Shown one piece after another: positions 51,276 to 64,000 of a DNA stretch of 64,000 bases (the first letter of the stretch is position 1; every line of letters begins with the position of its first letter). This stretch comes from Melanocharis versteri (taxonomy: Eukaryota; Chordata; Aves; Passeriformes; Melanocharitidae). The stretch covers positions 124,001 through 188,000 of the forward strand of contig VZTG01006664.1 of assembly GCA_013397845.1 (NCBI GenBank). Direction: 5' to 3'. The notes under the pieces were generated by a model that had not been told where the DNA came from, searched no databases, and worked only from the letters and a program-made list of their open reading frames with translations. Position numbers and translations under genes: made by a program.

Positions 51276-54200
51276 AGGAAACCCTTCTATGTTGTTAGTT
51301 GCACATACGTTCTCCTTTCCCCTTGTGTTAAATTTTCTGTCAGTTTAGAAATAAAGTTAGCTGGTGTAAGGCAGCAGATATCCTGTATCCTGCAGGCTTA
51401 ACCTGACCTTTAGAGATTAAATTAACACACTTTTATCAGTAATAGTATTTTTTCTCTCTTTAAATTCCCTGAAACTGCCTGGTTCCTCAATATTATTGAT
51501 GTTTTTCTGAAACAATTATGTAAACTCTTATGTAAAATTTGCACTTTATGCTAAGCCATAAGGCAATAGCTGTGGGGAATAACAGCACAGATGCTTGAAC
51601 ATTGTGAATCCAGTGCTTTAGACTCTGCATTTTGGAGGGAGGTGTGAAGGGAGAGAGAGGTGCCCTGGAGTGTGATAGAGAAATGCTGGAGGAAGGAGAT
51701 AGGGTTGTTTGATGGGGAAGTGGGGTGCTGTACAGCACAGCCCCTCTGGGAGTGGACCCTGGGGCTTGCATGGTGGCTGCTGCTGTTGTGGAGAGTCCTA
51801 AAGCAGAAGAGACACTGTAGCACTCTCTTATGGAGTCAGTTGATGATTATAGTGCCAGGAGAAGATCAGAACTCAGTACAAAGGTCTCTTACTGACAGGT
51901 TGAGACTGCTGGTAAAAAAGTTAGTATTTTCCTTCTAAATTCTAGAAATGCAGACTTGTAAACTTTGGTGAGGTGAAAATTAGTTTCCAAACCTTCAGCT
52001 TCAGTATTTTCACAGTTTATTTTGCAGCAATGTTTTTCTTATCTGCTCAGCTGCAAGTGAATGTAAGTATGTGCAAGTTAGGGAATAAGAGATTGAAAGA
52101 TATCAGCAATGAGAGTGTTTAGAATCTGATAAATCAGGCCACTTTGAAGCTTCAAAGAGAACTGTACTAGGGTGACATTTAGTAACAATACATATTGCCA
52201 GTGCCTCATTTGTAAAATTTATTAATAACTGTCACCACTTCAGAGCAGTCAAATCTTATTAACAAGCTTATCCTAAATTAATGGTGCTGCCACAGAGCTG
52301 TACAGTTAGTGCTGATGGATGTGGTCGTAGTCACTGAGATTGAGGTATCAGGCTATAGAGCGCTTTGTTGAGAGAAGATGGAAGCATAGTGGGTAAAGCC
52401 AGTCTTCCCTATTTTTCCTCTCCCACTGTAGGTGTTTCTATATTCCTTGCCCATTTTGTTATTATGTGTTATACTTATCTGTGTTGCCAAATGATTATAC
52501 ATGATGACAATGTATGTTTGTGTTAATTTAGAATACCTATGCCTGTAACCAAGAGAAGTAAATATTAATTATAACCTGCTCAATATATTTATACTTTATG
52601 GGTTAAGCAGGCATCTGCTCTTGTTACAGCAGTGTAGCATCTTTTTCTTCATTTATTTTCGTAGCAAATATAGTCTGTGATTTTCCTGCAGTCTAAGCTT
52701 TTCAAATGTAAAATTTTTAGGTACTTATTTTGGAAAAAATGGTACATACTCAGTTTGTTTGTGTCTGGGAAGAGCGGAGGTTGCCAAAGGATCCTCTCTC
52801 ATGCAGAGGGGAACACTTCGTGGTAGGCCTGTGTGAATTCCCTGGGTTCAAGCAGAAAAAGAGCTTCATTCCTGAAGGGAAAAAATATTTCCCTCCTTTC
52901 TAGCTTTGAGAAGAGGCTGTTCAGATGAGGTGACTGGGCAGGGCAAAAGAGAAAACTCAGGCCTTGAGAATCAGTGGGTGCTGCTAACTTCTCATTGTAG
53001 TTTGAATTCTGGACCTTCTTGTTCACTATGTCTCAAGAGCAGAATGGCTTTTTTGTCTTTCTCCATATTTCTTAGCTTTCATGATCTTGTTAAAGTGTGA
53101 AGTGTTTCATTTTTACACTCTATGGGCTTGTACTTCTTAGTGCCTTATACTACTGAACGTTTGGACTGTGAGGGCTCGAACTTGGTGGTGTGTGGCTTTC
53201 TGAGCATCTAAGACACTGATTTCACCGTGAGCTGGTCTCTTGGCATCTGAATCCTAATGATTTACAGAACAAAGAGCTTCTTAACACCCTAGATGAATAA
53301 TAATAGAAACTACTGTAGTATATGTTTCATGGCAAGCAGAAGCCCTGTCTGGGCCAATACAAAAAGGGCTTCCCATGAAAAATTTTATGGATACCGAGAT
53401 AAAATTTAGAACCAGGCACTTATTTAATCTCTGTGTATTTGTAATACACGTGTCTCAAAAGATCACCTCTGAGTAATTTAATACCCTGAAAAAATGTTCT
53501 GTTGTTTCCTTACTGCTTGTTTCGTTTTATCTTTCTTACAGTGCTCTTATTTAATAAATAAATATTGCTAGCCTTATGCTCATCACTTGTTTTACTTGTG
53601 TTGTATGTTGGCAAGATTGTAGCTGTTGTGACGCTTCTTGGTTCTTTTTCCAATTTCAACATCTGCTTTTTCTCCTTCAACATCTCCATTTACAAACTTG
53701 CAAAAATATTTACATAGAAATATATGGTAAAGACACAGAGAAGGCAAAGAAGTAGGAATTTTTTATTTCAGCTTAGACTTTTTCATATGTATCCAACTGA
53801 AAGCTTCTTTAAAACATGGAGTGTCCTGAACTCTGTCACAATGTAAAATGAGATCATTTCATATTCCTTTTGCTTGACAATTGCTAAATGAGATCTGGAG
53901 CAAGCACAGCTTTGATATCACCTTCAGACACAAATTTTGTGTCTAAGCACAGCAGATACATTTTTAGCTCTTCACCTCAGCACTTCCTATGACTAATCCC
54001 TGTAGCATTATCTTTTCTTCCCAGCTTTTAGTTTTCTTACCTGCCCCCATAATTATTGGCCATTTTTCTGTCTCTCAGCTGGGCTATCTCATGTTGTGCT
54101 TTTTAACACCATGCTTTGAATAGCAGCTTTCTCTAATGTCTTGGTTCTTTTTCTAGTCATTGTGTTTTAGCTTTTTAAAATTATGCTTATTTTAGCCAAA

Positions 54201-54494
54201 AAAAACCCCAAAACAGAAACCAACCAAAAGCTTAAGAAGACAAATCTAGACAAAATTATAAAGATGCAACAAATTCCCTATTTCTTTCCCTAAACGACAA
54301 ATTCTTCAGTACTACAAATACTATGAAATTACAAAGGAAAATTTTCTTCCATGTGCTTTGAGTTTCTTTTTTTTTCGGGGTAAGGTTTCCCCACCAGAAC
54401 ACTTGGTAGCCACTTGCCAGTTAAAACCAGTTAGTTTTCAGTCACCCCTGGTGACAGTCATGCGGAGTGAGTGCATGTAGGTTGTGGATCCTTA
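51276..54494. other. AT-rich noncoding stretch, no gene recognised
   Basis: Overlapping frames of about 90 codons on both strands near 51490-51940 reflect a stop-poor patch and have no recognised product. Elsewhere frames are short. No repeat was recognised. Confidence 0.55.
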
Positions 54495-54760
54495 GAACCA
54501 TAGAATGGTATGGGCTGGAAGGGACCTTAAAGATCTGTGGGCAGAAGCAGCTCCCACTAGACCAGGCTGCTCCAAGCCCCATCCAGCCAGGCTTTGAACA
54601 TTGCCAGGGATGGGGCATCCGCAGCACGTCTGGGCAGCCTGTGCCAGTGCCTCACCACCCTCACAGGGAAGAATTTCTTTCTAATGTCTAATCTAAACCC
54701 ACTCCCTCTCAGTTTAAAGTCAATTCCCCTTGTCCTACCACTACATGTCCTTGTAGATGT
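54495..54760 (-). mobile_element. CR1 LINE 3' end, relatively young copy
   Basis: On the plus strand it opens 'catagaatggtatgggctgg' with 'aagggaccttaaagatc', the reverse complement of the CR1 3' UTR. It continues through the typical 'cccactagaccagg', 'ggatggggcatcc' and 'ctaatctaaaccca' blocks. On the minus strand it encodes the ORF2 C-terminus, including FRLDIRKKFF and RHWHRLP, in an unbroken frame. About 25 bp usually found between 'aaagatc' and 'gggcag' are missing near 54535. The element is 5'-truncated near 54760, as is normal for CR1. Confidence 0.93.
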
Positions 54761-57044
54761 TTTCTGCTTGTCCAAGCAGCATGAGCACAGATAATCCTGC
54801 TGCGAGACAGTAAGGGAACACATCCCCGTGAGCTCATTGCTTACCTGACAGTGAGCTTTATTGCAGGCAAATCTGGCTGAATAATACTGCTTCTTTCCCC
54901 AGGCTGGTATGTCAAGGTATAGAACCAGCTCATTTTGCTGCAAACACAACAGGCATTGTCGTTGTGTTCTGATTGTGAGCTTCCATATTTTATTCTGATT
55001 ATGCATTTCTCCAAGTTTGTGCAGTCTTCAAGAGAAAGAAAAGTTCAGGAAAAGGTGAAATATGTTAAAGCATGAATGATAAATACTTTATTTTTCTTAC
55101 TCCTGAAGTCTCACTCCTGTTACTGGAGTGGTCTGCTCACTTAAGAACCTTTTACGATCACAGCTTTGTGCCTTGTAAAGAAATGATGGTGTTAGTAAGG
55201 AAGGTGAGTTGATAAGTGCCCTAAAATAGCAGGTAATTTAGGGTGATAACCAGCTGAGTTACAAGGGCAAATGTGTTGGCTTATGATACAATATTACTGA
55301 CAAGTGTATTTCCCACTTGTGTTATATCTAACCATGTTTATAGATGGTTGTGTTGGTTTTTGTTTATTTTAGAATATTGCAACACTATCACTGGAGTTGA
55401 TATATTTGAAAACCATTTTTGTAAATGATCTTCTGTAATTGTAAATATTAAAATTGTATAGAATTGAGGAGGCCAGTCATAGTAAACAGTGCTGCATTTT
55501 CATGCTTTTTATGAAGAATCTTATTTAAGTGAAATGCTTATTTAGACTTCCGGTTGGACTAAAGTCGGAATCCCAGAAAAGCAAAGCTGCTTTTGTTATT
55601 CTAACTAGAAATTTGCCTAACAATTGGAAATCCTAGGCAATTGGTTCCTTTGATAGGATTCCCTCCCTCTGAAATGAGCAAGATCAAGTCATCCTCTCAC
55701 CCCATAGAATTTTCCATGTAAGTCCAAATTGAGGTGTGGTGGCAAGTAAAGAAAATTGTATTCCTGTTAGTTGTGGCAGAAAGTGAGTCTTGGAAGAAAT
55801 TGGGAGAAGCAGACTGGAATTCTCCTGAACTTGGGAAGAAACAGAAAATCCTTTGGTGATCCTAGAGAAGAATATGCATAAACCTAAACTGATAGGAGAG
55901 TAAGAAAAGAGTACTTGAGGTTAGAAGGAGCCTGTCAGGCAGAAGGTCTATAACAACATGTATTGCACCAATGTAGCTGAACTGACACAGCTCACTGCAG
56001 GTCAAATATATTTTGAGGAGTACCGTGTTTTACCAAAACTCCCATTAGGCTCCAAATGTCTATTCTGTGCATTTCCTTTTCATTGCAGGTAGTTTAGATA
56101 TTCACAGGTGAATATAACTACTGCGTCATACTCTTTCTCATCTTTTTTCTGCACTTCTATACTATCAATCCAGTTGTCCCTTCTATCCTGTCTTTATTTC
56201 TATCAGGCCAGCAGATCTTGTCCTGCAATGATTTCCTTTCCTTCATCTCTTAATTTGCCTAGAGAGTTGAGAGTTCCTCAGAAAGAGATCTTGTCAGAAC
56301 CTTGAAATCCTTGTCTGTTCACAGTAAATGAAAAATTTTGTAATAATTGAATTTAAAAAACATGCATAATATATGTGCACATATTGTGAACCTCTATTAT
56401 GCCCCCAGCAGGAGTATTCACAAGGAAGGTGAAAATAGAAGCATTTTAATAACTTTTCGTAATGGCCATATGTTTCCAATAGATGTAGGAAAGGCTATTT
56501 TAAATTTAATGTTTTCAAAATTCAAAAGTCTATGGCACAGGTTTACCATGGGGCAGTAGAAATAGATTGTTCCCTAGAGAACTGGCAGTGACAACCTCCA
56601 AATCATTTGTTCTTGTTCAAATGGTGTGCTATGAAGAAGGGATTGTGGGAGATGATATGAATCATAGTCCATATCCTCACCATAAAAAGAATTGCAATTA
56701 TACTGGGAAAATATTGAGTCAGCTACATGTTGTGAGAAGCGCTCTGTTTTTGCACTCTGCAGCCAGAGCCATTGACTGCAGCAAATTACTGACCAGTTTA
56801 AAGATCTACAAATCAATGTCAGAGCCTGTAAGTCATTGCAGTGTCCTAAAAGAGAGCTGACAATTTGTTCTGAAAGGAGTTTTCTCCTCTAAGGTGTCAT
56901 GGTGGTAATACTAATGCAGGGAATTACTGGGTCAGACTGACAGTCACACCTGAAGGGTCACCCAGGTTTATAATGGCTAAATGCCTTATTCATAAGAAAG
57001 TGTGAATCTTATTTTCATGCATTTAGCAAATATAGGTCAAAAGC
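54761..57044. other. AT-rich noncoding stretch, no gene recognised
   Basis: The minus-strand frame ending in the CR1 copy extends upstream to 55006, but the part outside the element (54761-55006) shows no known domain and is probably a chance extension. The rest has only short frames. Confidence 0.55.
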
Positions 57045-57105
57045 CTAATTCCTGGTACAACTCCGTGGACTTCAGCTGGATTTATATTGAGAATGAGTTT
57101 GCTTC
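57045..57105. repeat. Ancient amniote palindromic repeat relic
   Basis: 'cctggtacaactccgtgg' followed by 'acttcagctggatttatat' and a '-gagaatgagtttg' end follows the order of a widespread old repeat with a ggtgtaactccattgactt core and a return arm. Several substitutions mark it as old. It belongs to the same general class as the copy at 12971. Confidence 0.42.
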
Positions 57106-60100
57106 CCACAAAATTTCTGGCTTTGTAACTATTTTAACTGAATGAATCATGCTGTATACACGCTTAATAATCATTGTAGGAGGGCATCATAGTGTGTTCA
57201 AACTTATTTCTTAATTTTCAGAAAGATTTGCCAATATTTCATCTTCCTCAGAAGGCAATTTCATGTTTTCCCAATATGTGGTGCTAAACAAGAGGATGTT
57301 TCAACTGAAATGCTGCAGTGAAAATGTTCCTAACACAAAAGTGATGTATTTAAAAGAAAAGGATGGATTTATGGCAGTGAGTCTAACGATGCTGCTTTTA
57401 GTTCAAGTAGCTGCTATGATTTTAACAAAGGTATCATAAATAAGGAGCTTAAGAAAGTGCAAGGTAAATGAGAGCTTGTCATACTATTCTGGGTTATCAT
57501 TAAAGTAAGTTTTAATGTTGCTGAACAATCTTTAGACCAAAATTACTGTGTTTTTCAATAACTTTATTGATTCTTTTCTGTTAAGGTATCCGTTTATAAA
57601 TAACGCTGTGCTTAGTTTTTCTAATTCAGTTCTCATTAGTATATGAGAGAAGGTAAGTATTGTCATTTTCTCACTTTCTTTGGGAGAAAAACTGGTTTTC
57701 TTTATGTGTCTCATCAGCAGAATGGAGACAAAAACACAATTCCGTTAAGTTGCCTCTAGTACACAATCCAACAAACCACTTTTAAATGAAGTTCTTTAGG
57801 TTATTAACATGATTCAATTCAATTATGAAATTCTCTTTAATATTCAGGAAGAAACCTGCAGGCTATCCTTCAGAAGCACTTACGCAACAGCTGCTAGAAC
57901 ACATAAACACCTTTTATATTGCTTGATGTAAAGGCTCCGCACTCTTCATAATCTCTCATATTCCATGCCGTAGGAAATGGAGTCAGCTGCTTTGTGATTT
58001 GCAGATGATTCATTTAACTACTTCAATACTATCTTAAGTGTTTCTCTCTTGCTTCATAGAGTCTTCATTTGTATTGGTGGCTGCAGTATAAACTCCAGTG
58101 AAAAATCCAGCCATATAAATACAACTGTTGTCTGAGTGTAATGAAGTCTGCTTTAAACCAGGCAAAGATTAGACCAGAAAAACTATCTGTTCATAATTTT
58201 GATTAATTAATTTTTAGGTTAAATTCACTGGAGGCAGTTTCTGATCTCAGTGGTGCTTATTTTAGACTACTGTAGCCTTTACTATGTAGCTCTCATTTCT
58301 CAACAGTGTGAGGAAGGAAACTTGTTCATAGAGTGATGTGGTTTGTATTTATCTTCATACTTCATCACTTGCATTTCTTTCTTCAATGAATACAAAGTGT
58401 ATTTTTCCATTTAATGTGTTGGATTGAAGTCTGATTTTTGTAATAGTTTTTTTGGCTTGATGGTAGGAATTCAGCATTACTATTAACAACCAATGAACCA
58501 GAAAGCCTTCCTATAAGCTTAGGAAGCTAATAAATGAAAGCAAGTGTAAATCTCTTGTGATGTTCTTCAATGCCAGTGTATAAGGAAGTCAATGACTGAG
58601 GCTTTGCCATCTAATCAATAAATCACATTTGCAGAAGTTATAGCAGTTTCAAAAGAAATGTTTTACCGGCTCTTCTGAGTATACAAATAAGGGATGGAAA
58701 TACAACTTAGAGACCAGTGAGGTCACAATCCCTTTGTGTAGAGCACAGGAAAACTGATCCTGGACTAATACCTTCTGTGTTGGGCAGCAGTGAAGCAGGA
58801 ACATGAAGATTAATTGGAAATAATCCATGGGAAAGCAAAAGTATGTTAAGTTGCACTATATATATACTTTACACTGTGTAAGAGCTATGTATGTAGCTAA
58901 GATATTACTTGCTGAAAGATAATAAAGACATTGCAACTAACATTTTAAGCAAGAGAATAATGTTGGGAATGGTCCAGGCAGCAGGAGGCATTGGCACAAG
59001 TCAGCAGCAGCACTGATGTTACAAGAGGCAGTGTATTCATTAGAGACGTGAAACTTTGGCATAAAGGGCAGGTGGTTAACTGCAGTTTGCTGTGACTGCC
59101 TCCTGCTGCAGAAAGTGACTGTGCAATTCAGATTGGCCCAAAATAGTTGTCACAGGAGAATAGTGACCATTAGTGAATGATACGCAGACTCCCGAGTTTG
59201 ACTGATGTTCTGAGTAGGATGGAGAAGCTTCTTGGAGCTGAAAGTCTGGATTCTCCTGGCAAGCTGTTGAACTGATCATTCCATGCTGTGCCTGAGAAAG
59301 ACATCGTATCCATTATATAGCTGTGTTCTTCAGGAATCAAGCCAATTAACTTGGTCAGAACTGAATGAGAGAAAGAGCTGCAAGAAGTTATGGGGAAAAT
59401 ATTAAATTCGCCCAGATTACATAGCGTTTATCTGAGGGAAGGAGTTAAAGCCATTGTAAGGCACTTGTGGTGTATAATGAACTATTGGAAAGTGCGGGAG
59501 AAGCTGCTTGCATAAATCGAGCTTCAAAAGAATTGAAGACACATTCAGCTCTGTACTGTCTAGCTGGTCCCAATTCCAGGTTTATGGGCAGTTTATTTGC
59601 TTGAGAGCATGACTACAAAGTTTTTGTTTATATGTCTTTTCCCAGCTGTGGGCTGTGACTTGTGCAGTAGAGCTGTACATTAGAAAGGGATAAATAGTGT
59701 CCAAATCAGAAATAAGTCTACACATCTCTACATTATTTACATACGGTCCAAACTGACACTGAAATCAAAGATACATCTGTTGTTAAATTTTGAGACCCCC
59801 AAACTGGCCAAAGCCACTCAGATTTCAAAATCAGTTGAAAGAAGATCAGACAGACTTGTGTGTAGTGCCATTATTTTTCTTTTAAGTGTGTGAGTATAAA
59901 CTGTTTATCTCCTAGATTTAGGAATTATGTGTAATCAATGTGTTAGCAGATGTAACTGGACTTTACCTTGAGCAATGGGGTCAATTATAAATGCCTTCCT
60001 TCCTTTCCTATATCAGATCACGGTGCAGTGTGGTAAGAAGTGGAGTCAGGAGCTGTCAGCTGCTTTTTCCCTTGCTCAGTTTACTGCAGCATGATGCTGA

Positions 60101-61209
60101 ACTAGGAATAATATTTCCACTATTTATATACTCCTAAGACTGCCACTTTCTTCAGTCATGGAGCAGTGGCCACAACAGTCTACATATAGTGTAGAAGTTT
60201 TATGCAGAGAAATACAAAACTTTTTGGCCCTAGTACTAATGCTGAATGAACAGGACAATCTTTTGAGTGCTTAAGATTTTGTTCATGTCACTGGAAATTG
60301 GGAGCTAGGTTGGCTAGAAGTTAATAGGCTACAGTTGAACTTGGAATGAATTAGTACTAAGTTCTATGAAAACATGCTTTTAGGTAACTTGCTCTCAAAT
60401 TACTTTGGTTAAGGGAATCTCTTAGCCATCAGTACTAAATTATGTTTGATCTGAGGGTATAATGTGGTTAATGATTGCTTGCAGAGGCCAACTAATGACT
60501 ATGGACCATTTGGTTCTTTTTAGCAAGAAGACGGTTTTTTCTCCTTTTGCTCTCTGTAGTAGCCCAGGTTGGTGGTTCACACATGGTTTAGTCATCAGAT
60601 GGAGTTTTATAATGACTTTATAGTTAATATGTGTATTGCAGGGTAAGTGTTATGTCTGTGGTAAGTGTTCCGTGAATAGCATCACATCATTGATACCTGC
60701 TTTTTCACCTGGGTCACTCACTGTAGCACATAGACAAAAATAGCCAGTACAGTTGAATTATTCTGTTTGTTTTTCTCTGAGACAGCAGCTGTGGTGCATG
60801 TTTGAATTGTCATACTTCCCTCACTTGGCTATGGAATGGGATGAATAGGTGCACTGCAGTTATAAACAGAGGAAGGAAAGACTTGCACGCTATGGAGACT
60901 ATCTATAAAGTATCTATGCCCCTGGTAATAATAATGGGTGTTTACAAGGCTCTAAAGCAGTCACTGGCCAGTACTAGCTTCATACACAGGAATCTTTCCA
61001 GGCACTTGAAAGTGGCAGGCTCTCTGAATTAAGTTTAAAAAAAGAGTCTGAACTTTATTTTGTTTTCCATGAAACCCGTGATTTGTTTCATAACTTATAT
61101 TAAGCCATGTGCTTAGGTGATTTTCTCTCTGAGAGCCTGTGTGCATGAGAGGAGAATTCTAAATTTCAGGAATTACAAGAACCTTAGGCATCTCCCTTAT
61201 GGAGTATGT
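57106..61209. other. AT-rich noncoding stretch, no gene recognised
   Basis: No frame over 80 codons. A 13-bp exact inverted pair (58978-58990 and 59097-59109, gcagcaggaggca) brackets 106 bp. An alternating TA run sits near 58857-58866. No repeat family was recognised. Confidence 0.6.
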
Positions 61210-61458
61210 CACAGAATTGTAGGGTGGTGTGGGTTTAAAGGGACCTTAAAGATCACCTAGTTCCAACCCCCTACCATAGGCAGGGATGTGTCCCACTAGA
61301 CCAGATTGCTCAAACCTCGTCCACCCCAGCCTTGAACACTGCCACGGATGGGGCATCCACAACTTCTCTGGATAACTTATTCCAGTGCCATCACAGTGAG
61401 GGATTTCTTCCTAATATCTAATGCAAATCTGCCTTCTTTCAGTTTGAAGCAATTCCAG
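61210..61458 (-). mobile_element. CR1 LINE 3' end, truncated copy
   Basis: It opens on the plus strand with 'cacagaattgtagggtgg', the reverse complement of the CR1 octamer tail, then 'gggaccttaaagatcacc' and 'agttccaaccccctacc'. It ends after 'ctttcagtttgaagcaat', where similarity stops abruptly. Unlike the 54.5 kb copy it keeps the 'ctagttccaacccc' block, but it has more substitutions and small deletions, so it is probably older. Only the 3' UTR and the last ORF2 codons remain. Confidence 0.92.
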
Positions 61459-64000
61459 GTGGTGTGATCTGGTGTCTAAGCAATTTAATTTCTTAATCAC
61501 TTGGCTGATTAGGGTGTTGTCAAAGTAATCCTGGTTTTGCCATCTCTGTTTCTTTAAAAAAAATAAAGAATTAAAAAAAATGGGAATCTCTAGATATTGC
61601 TCTTTCTACTGGGTATATTCCCTATGGATATAAAAGTATGCTTTTCTAGCTGAACAAACCGTACTAATAATTAAAAAAACCCATACTGGAAGCAGAGTAG
61701 AGGAGTGAATGCAATATCCAAAATGGTGTACATGCAGGTTAATTGCTTGTAGAGACACTTGTCAAGATTTTATATTCCAGTCTTAAAGTTTTATAAGGGA
61801 TAAATGTAGCAAGTTAGTAGAAAAAGAGTAGATCCATAAATAATTTACATTCTTACTTTAGTAAATCTATCTGGGACAAACAGATTCATGCTAATATATT
61901 TGGAAAGCAAGCTGGATAAAAAAATACCATCTTCAAAGTACGACTGAAAATACTGTGCTAAATACAGATCATTATTACAGAACAGAATAGTTGCATAATG
62001 AGTAAATTGTGGGTTTATGTGGGTGAGATATTATGGGTTAATCTCCCCACTTTTTAAAATACAGTTTTAGTCTTATGTCACCTTGCTTTTCCACCAGCTG
62101 AAGTCCAGGTTGGTGGCTCTGGTGATGTCAGGTTATGCCAGCAGAAGTTTTGCTTTGGCTGGAAAGTTGGGCACTGTTTATATACTGAAGTTGCTTTGAG
62201 ATGATTTACTGTGTTTGCTTATTAATGTGCTGACGAAAGCCAACATGCAAATGTTATTAATCTATGGGCAAGCAGTTATTGAATGATAAAGAAATAAAGT
62301 CAGGAATAAATACTGATTGCTTTTGTCCAAAGTTTTATTTTACTAATTTAATTATTTATTTTTTATATAACACTTGTAATCTTTGCTTAGGGGAGATTAT
62401 AAGTACACCATATGTATGGTAGCTTTTTCAGATTTTTTTTTTTTGTAATGAGTATGTAAAAAGTCACATCCTGAAGAAATATTTAGAATAGTAAATCCAA
62501 GCAGAGCATTTGATACAGAAAATGCAAACATACGTGGCTGGGAGGGGGAAGCAAATCCTGATCTAGAAAAAGGGTCCAAATTTGTACTACTAAGACAGGA
62601 AAGAGCCATAAAGTTGTAGTGTAGGTGAGAAATTTTAATTTAAGAAAGCATTTTTCAGGTAAATGAAAAAGCTATTACAATTTGAAATTTTTCTATGTAA
62701 ATAGCAACTTTAATACAAATGATATACATTTAATTAAATGTGCTTTTGAATAAAATTGTAGACACAGTTTATTTATAATAATTCATGTTATGCTAATTTG
62801 TATCTGCTAGATATTCACTATTTCCCGTGCATATATTAAGTATTCACTTAGAACTTGAACAATACTGAATTTCAATGTTTAAATTATGACAGTCTATTAT
62901 GGGAATTAAAGGGCACACCAAGCAATTTTGATCTTGTCCTAGCAAGATGTATGGAAGTATTTTGTGGTAGTGATATTGTATTGCTAATGATTTCCAGAGT
63001 TCCTTTATTCATCTAAACAATAAAGTATACAAAGGGTGGTTTTGATGATGGGGTATGATTCATTATAACTTAAGAAGTTACTGTTTCTCTCTCTCTGGAT
63101 CTCTTTGTTTTGCGGAGCTTGTGTTGAGGGTTTTTCCCCCGCTGCTTCTCAGCTCCTGTGGGATGTCAGTGTTATAACTTAATGAAAGTTCTAGCGCTTC
63201 CTCACGCTTGGCTTTGACAGCTCTGGTATGAAACATTTTCACTGCAGGGTTTCTCTGAATTATTATCAAAGTAGAGAAAGAGACACTGTATCGTTAAGTT
63301 CAAAGTCTGAAAAATATTCTGTTCCTTAAGACTATCTTTTAAGAGCTGAATTCACGCTAGTCAAACAATTATTTTATAGCAAATGATAAATAATTACATT
63401 TGCTGTGAAGCTCCTGATGTAAGGTGTATGCAGCAATGCAAAAAAAACAAAAAACCAAACCCTCAGTAAGATTGGAAGAAGCAATTATGAGGCTAACAAG
63501 ATAGATTATTTGAAACAGTGCTTGCAGTACTTGGCTGCCCATAGCCAAAATTAAAGAAATGCCTGAACCTAAATAATATCTTAGGCCCAGCTGTGTCATG
63601 ACCATAAGGGAAGTAATCAGTTATACTTGAGGTTTGTTAGACCCCAGTACAACTGCACTGAAGAGTGAGCTGCAATTGATTGTAGACTAGAAGGCTGTAG
63701 TGACAAAGATGCATTCACAGATGTATTTTTTGAGATTGCAGCATAAATTCTTCCTGAAAAAAAGAAAATCTCACGTTAACCTCAATTCCTAAATCACTTG
63801 GAAAATTCTTAAAATTCGAACTTTCCTGTTCTAATGCACTTGGACAGTTATAGAAAGTTGTGTTTTCTGAGAGTCATTACATCTCCATTTGTTTTATTTC
63901 ATTGGTGGAAAAGGGATATTAACTGATCACTCAGTCAATGCCATAACACCTTTAAAAGCCATTAGCATTGTTTAAGTTTAGTCAGGAATATAAAAGATTT
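61459..64000. other. AT-rich noncoding stretch, no gene recognised
   Basis: No frame over 80 codons. It holds short poly-A and poly-T tracts (for example 61555-61580 and 62432-62443), an AT-rich palindrome (62726) and octamer-like words around 62790. A few CpGs lie near 63110-63210. Nothing indicates a gene before the window ends. Confidence 0.6.
62726..62741. repeat. Perfect 16-bp palindrome with TTAATTAA core
   Basis: 'acatttaattaaatgt' is its own reverse complement. The TAATTA core is a paired homeodomain site. An ATGCTAAT octamer-like word lies about 50 bp downstream. Confidence 0.7.

Noticed and set aside
54761..55006. Extension of the CR1 minus-strand frame as a host gene fused to CR1
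   Set aside because: The extension shows no known domain and starts at an arbitrary ATG. A chance open stretch beyond the 5' truncation is simpler.
58978..59109. 13-bp inverted pair as ends of a small transposon
   Set aside because: The arms do not extend beyond 13 bp and lie in a CAG/CTG-rich context; the 132-bp unit has no target duplication.
1..64000. CRISPR arrays, operons, phage or plasmid features
   Set aside because: The sequence is vertebrate nuclear DNA by repeat content and gene density. No regularly spaced repeats or compact coding strings exist.

Overview
The window looks like avian (bird) nuclear DNA. The evidence is AT-rich, CpG-poor sequence with few repeats, and those repeats are 5'-truncated CR1 non-LTR retrotransposon tails in the bird form (54495-54760 and 61210-61458 on the minus strand, 33312-33530 on the plus strand, and a probable reverse-transcriptase relic near 51205-51275). 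One very GC-rich CpG island is broken by a run of N, a common assembly failure at bird promoters. I cannot name the species, chromosome or locus.

I find no protein-coding gene, tRNA, rRNA or CRISPR array that I can defend. The longest open frames (110-150 codons) have no recognisable domain or splice context, and several rely on non-ATG starts. The exception is a minus-strand frame that reads through the C-terminal end of a CR1 ORF2. The window is best read as a gene desert, or as a very long intron or flank, with one promoter-like CpG island near 25.9-26.7 kb.

Layout. 1-25.3 kb is unique AT-rich DNA holding weak ancient repeats (about 4.84, 9.5 and 12.97 kb), a tandem palindromic 19-mer (9.03 kb), a 399-bp element with 66-bp terminal inverted repeats (18.86-19.25 kb) and a 20-bp palindrome (21.77 kb). 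25.3-27.1 kb is the promoter-like zone: an E-box (25.854 kb), CpG island, G-quadruplex motif, 263-N gap, GC box with GC hairpin, and three 29-30 bp tandem units each carrying a GATA-type motif. 27.1-64 kb is again AT-rich, with a CpG-bearing pocket at 30.4 kb, CR1 relics, AT-rich simple sequence (33.7 and 46.5 kb), an enhancer-like conserved-element candidate (42.8-43.2 kb), a perfect double-E-box palindrome (51.02 kb) and an old palindromic repeat (57.05 kb).

The least explained structures are the inverted-repeat element at 18856-19254 and the G4, gap and tandem-GATA arrangement inside the CpG island. I see no sign of a new multi-gene system. All homology statements rest on recognition by eye, with no search run.
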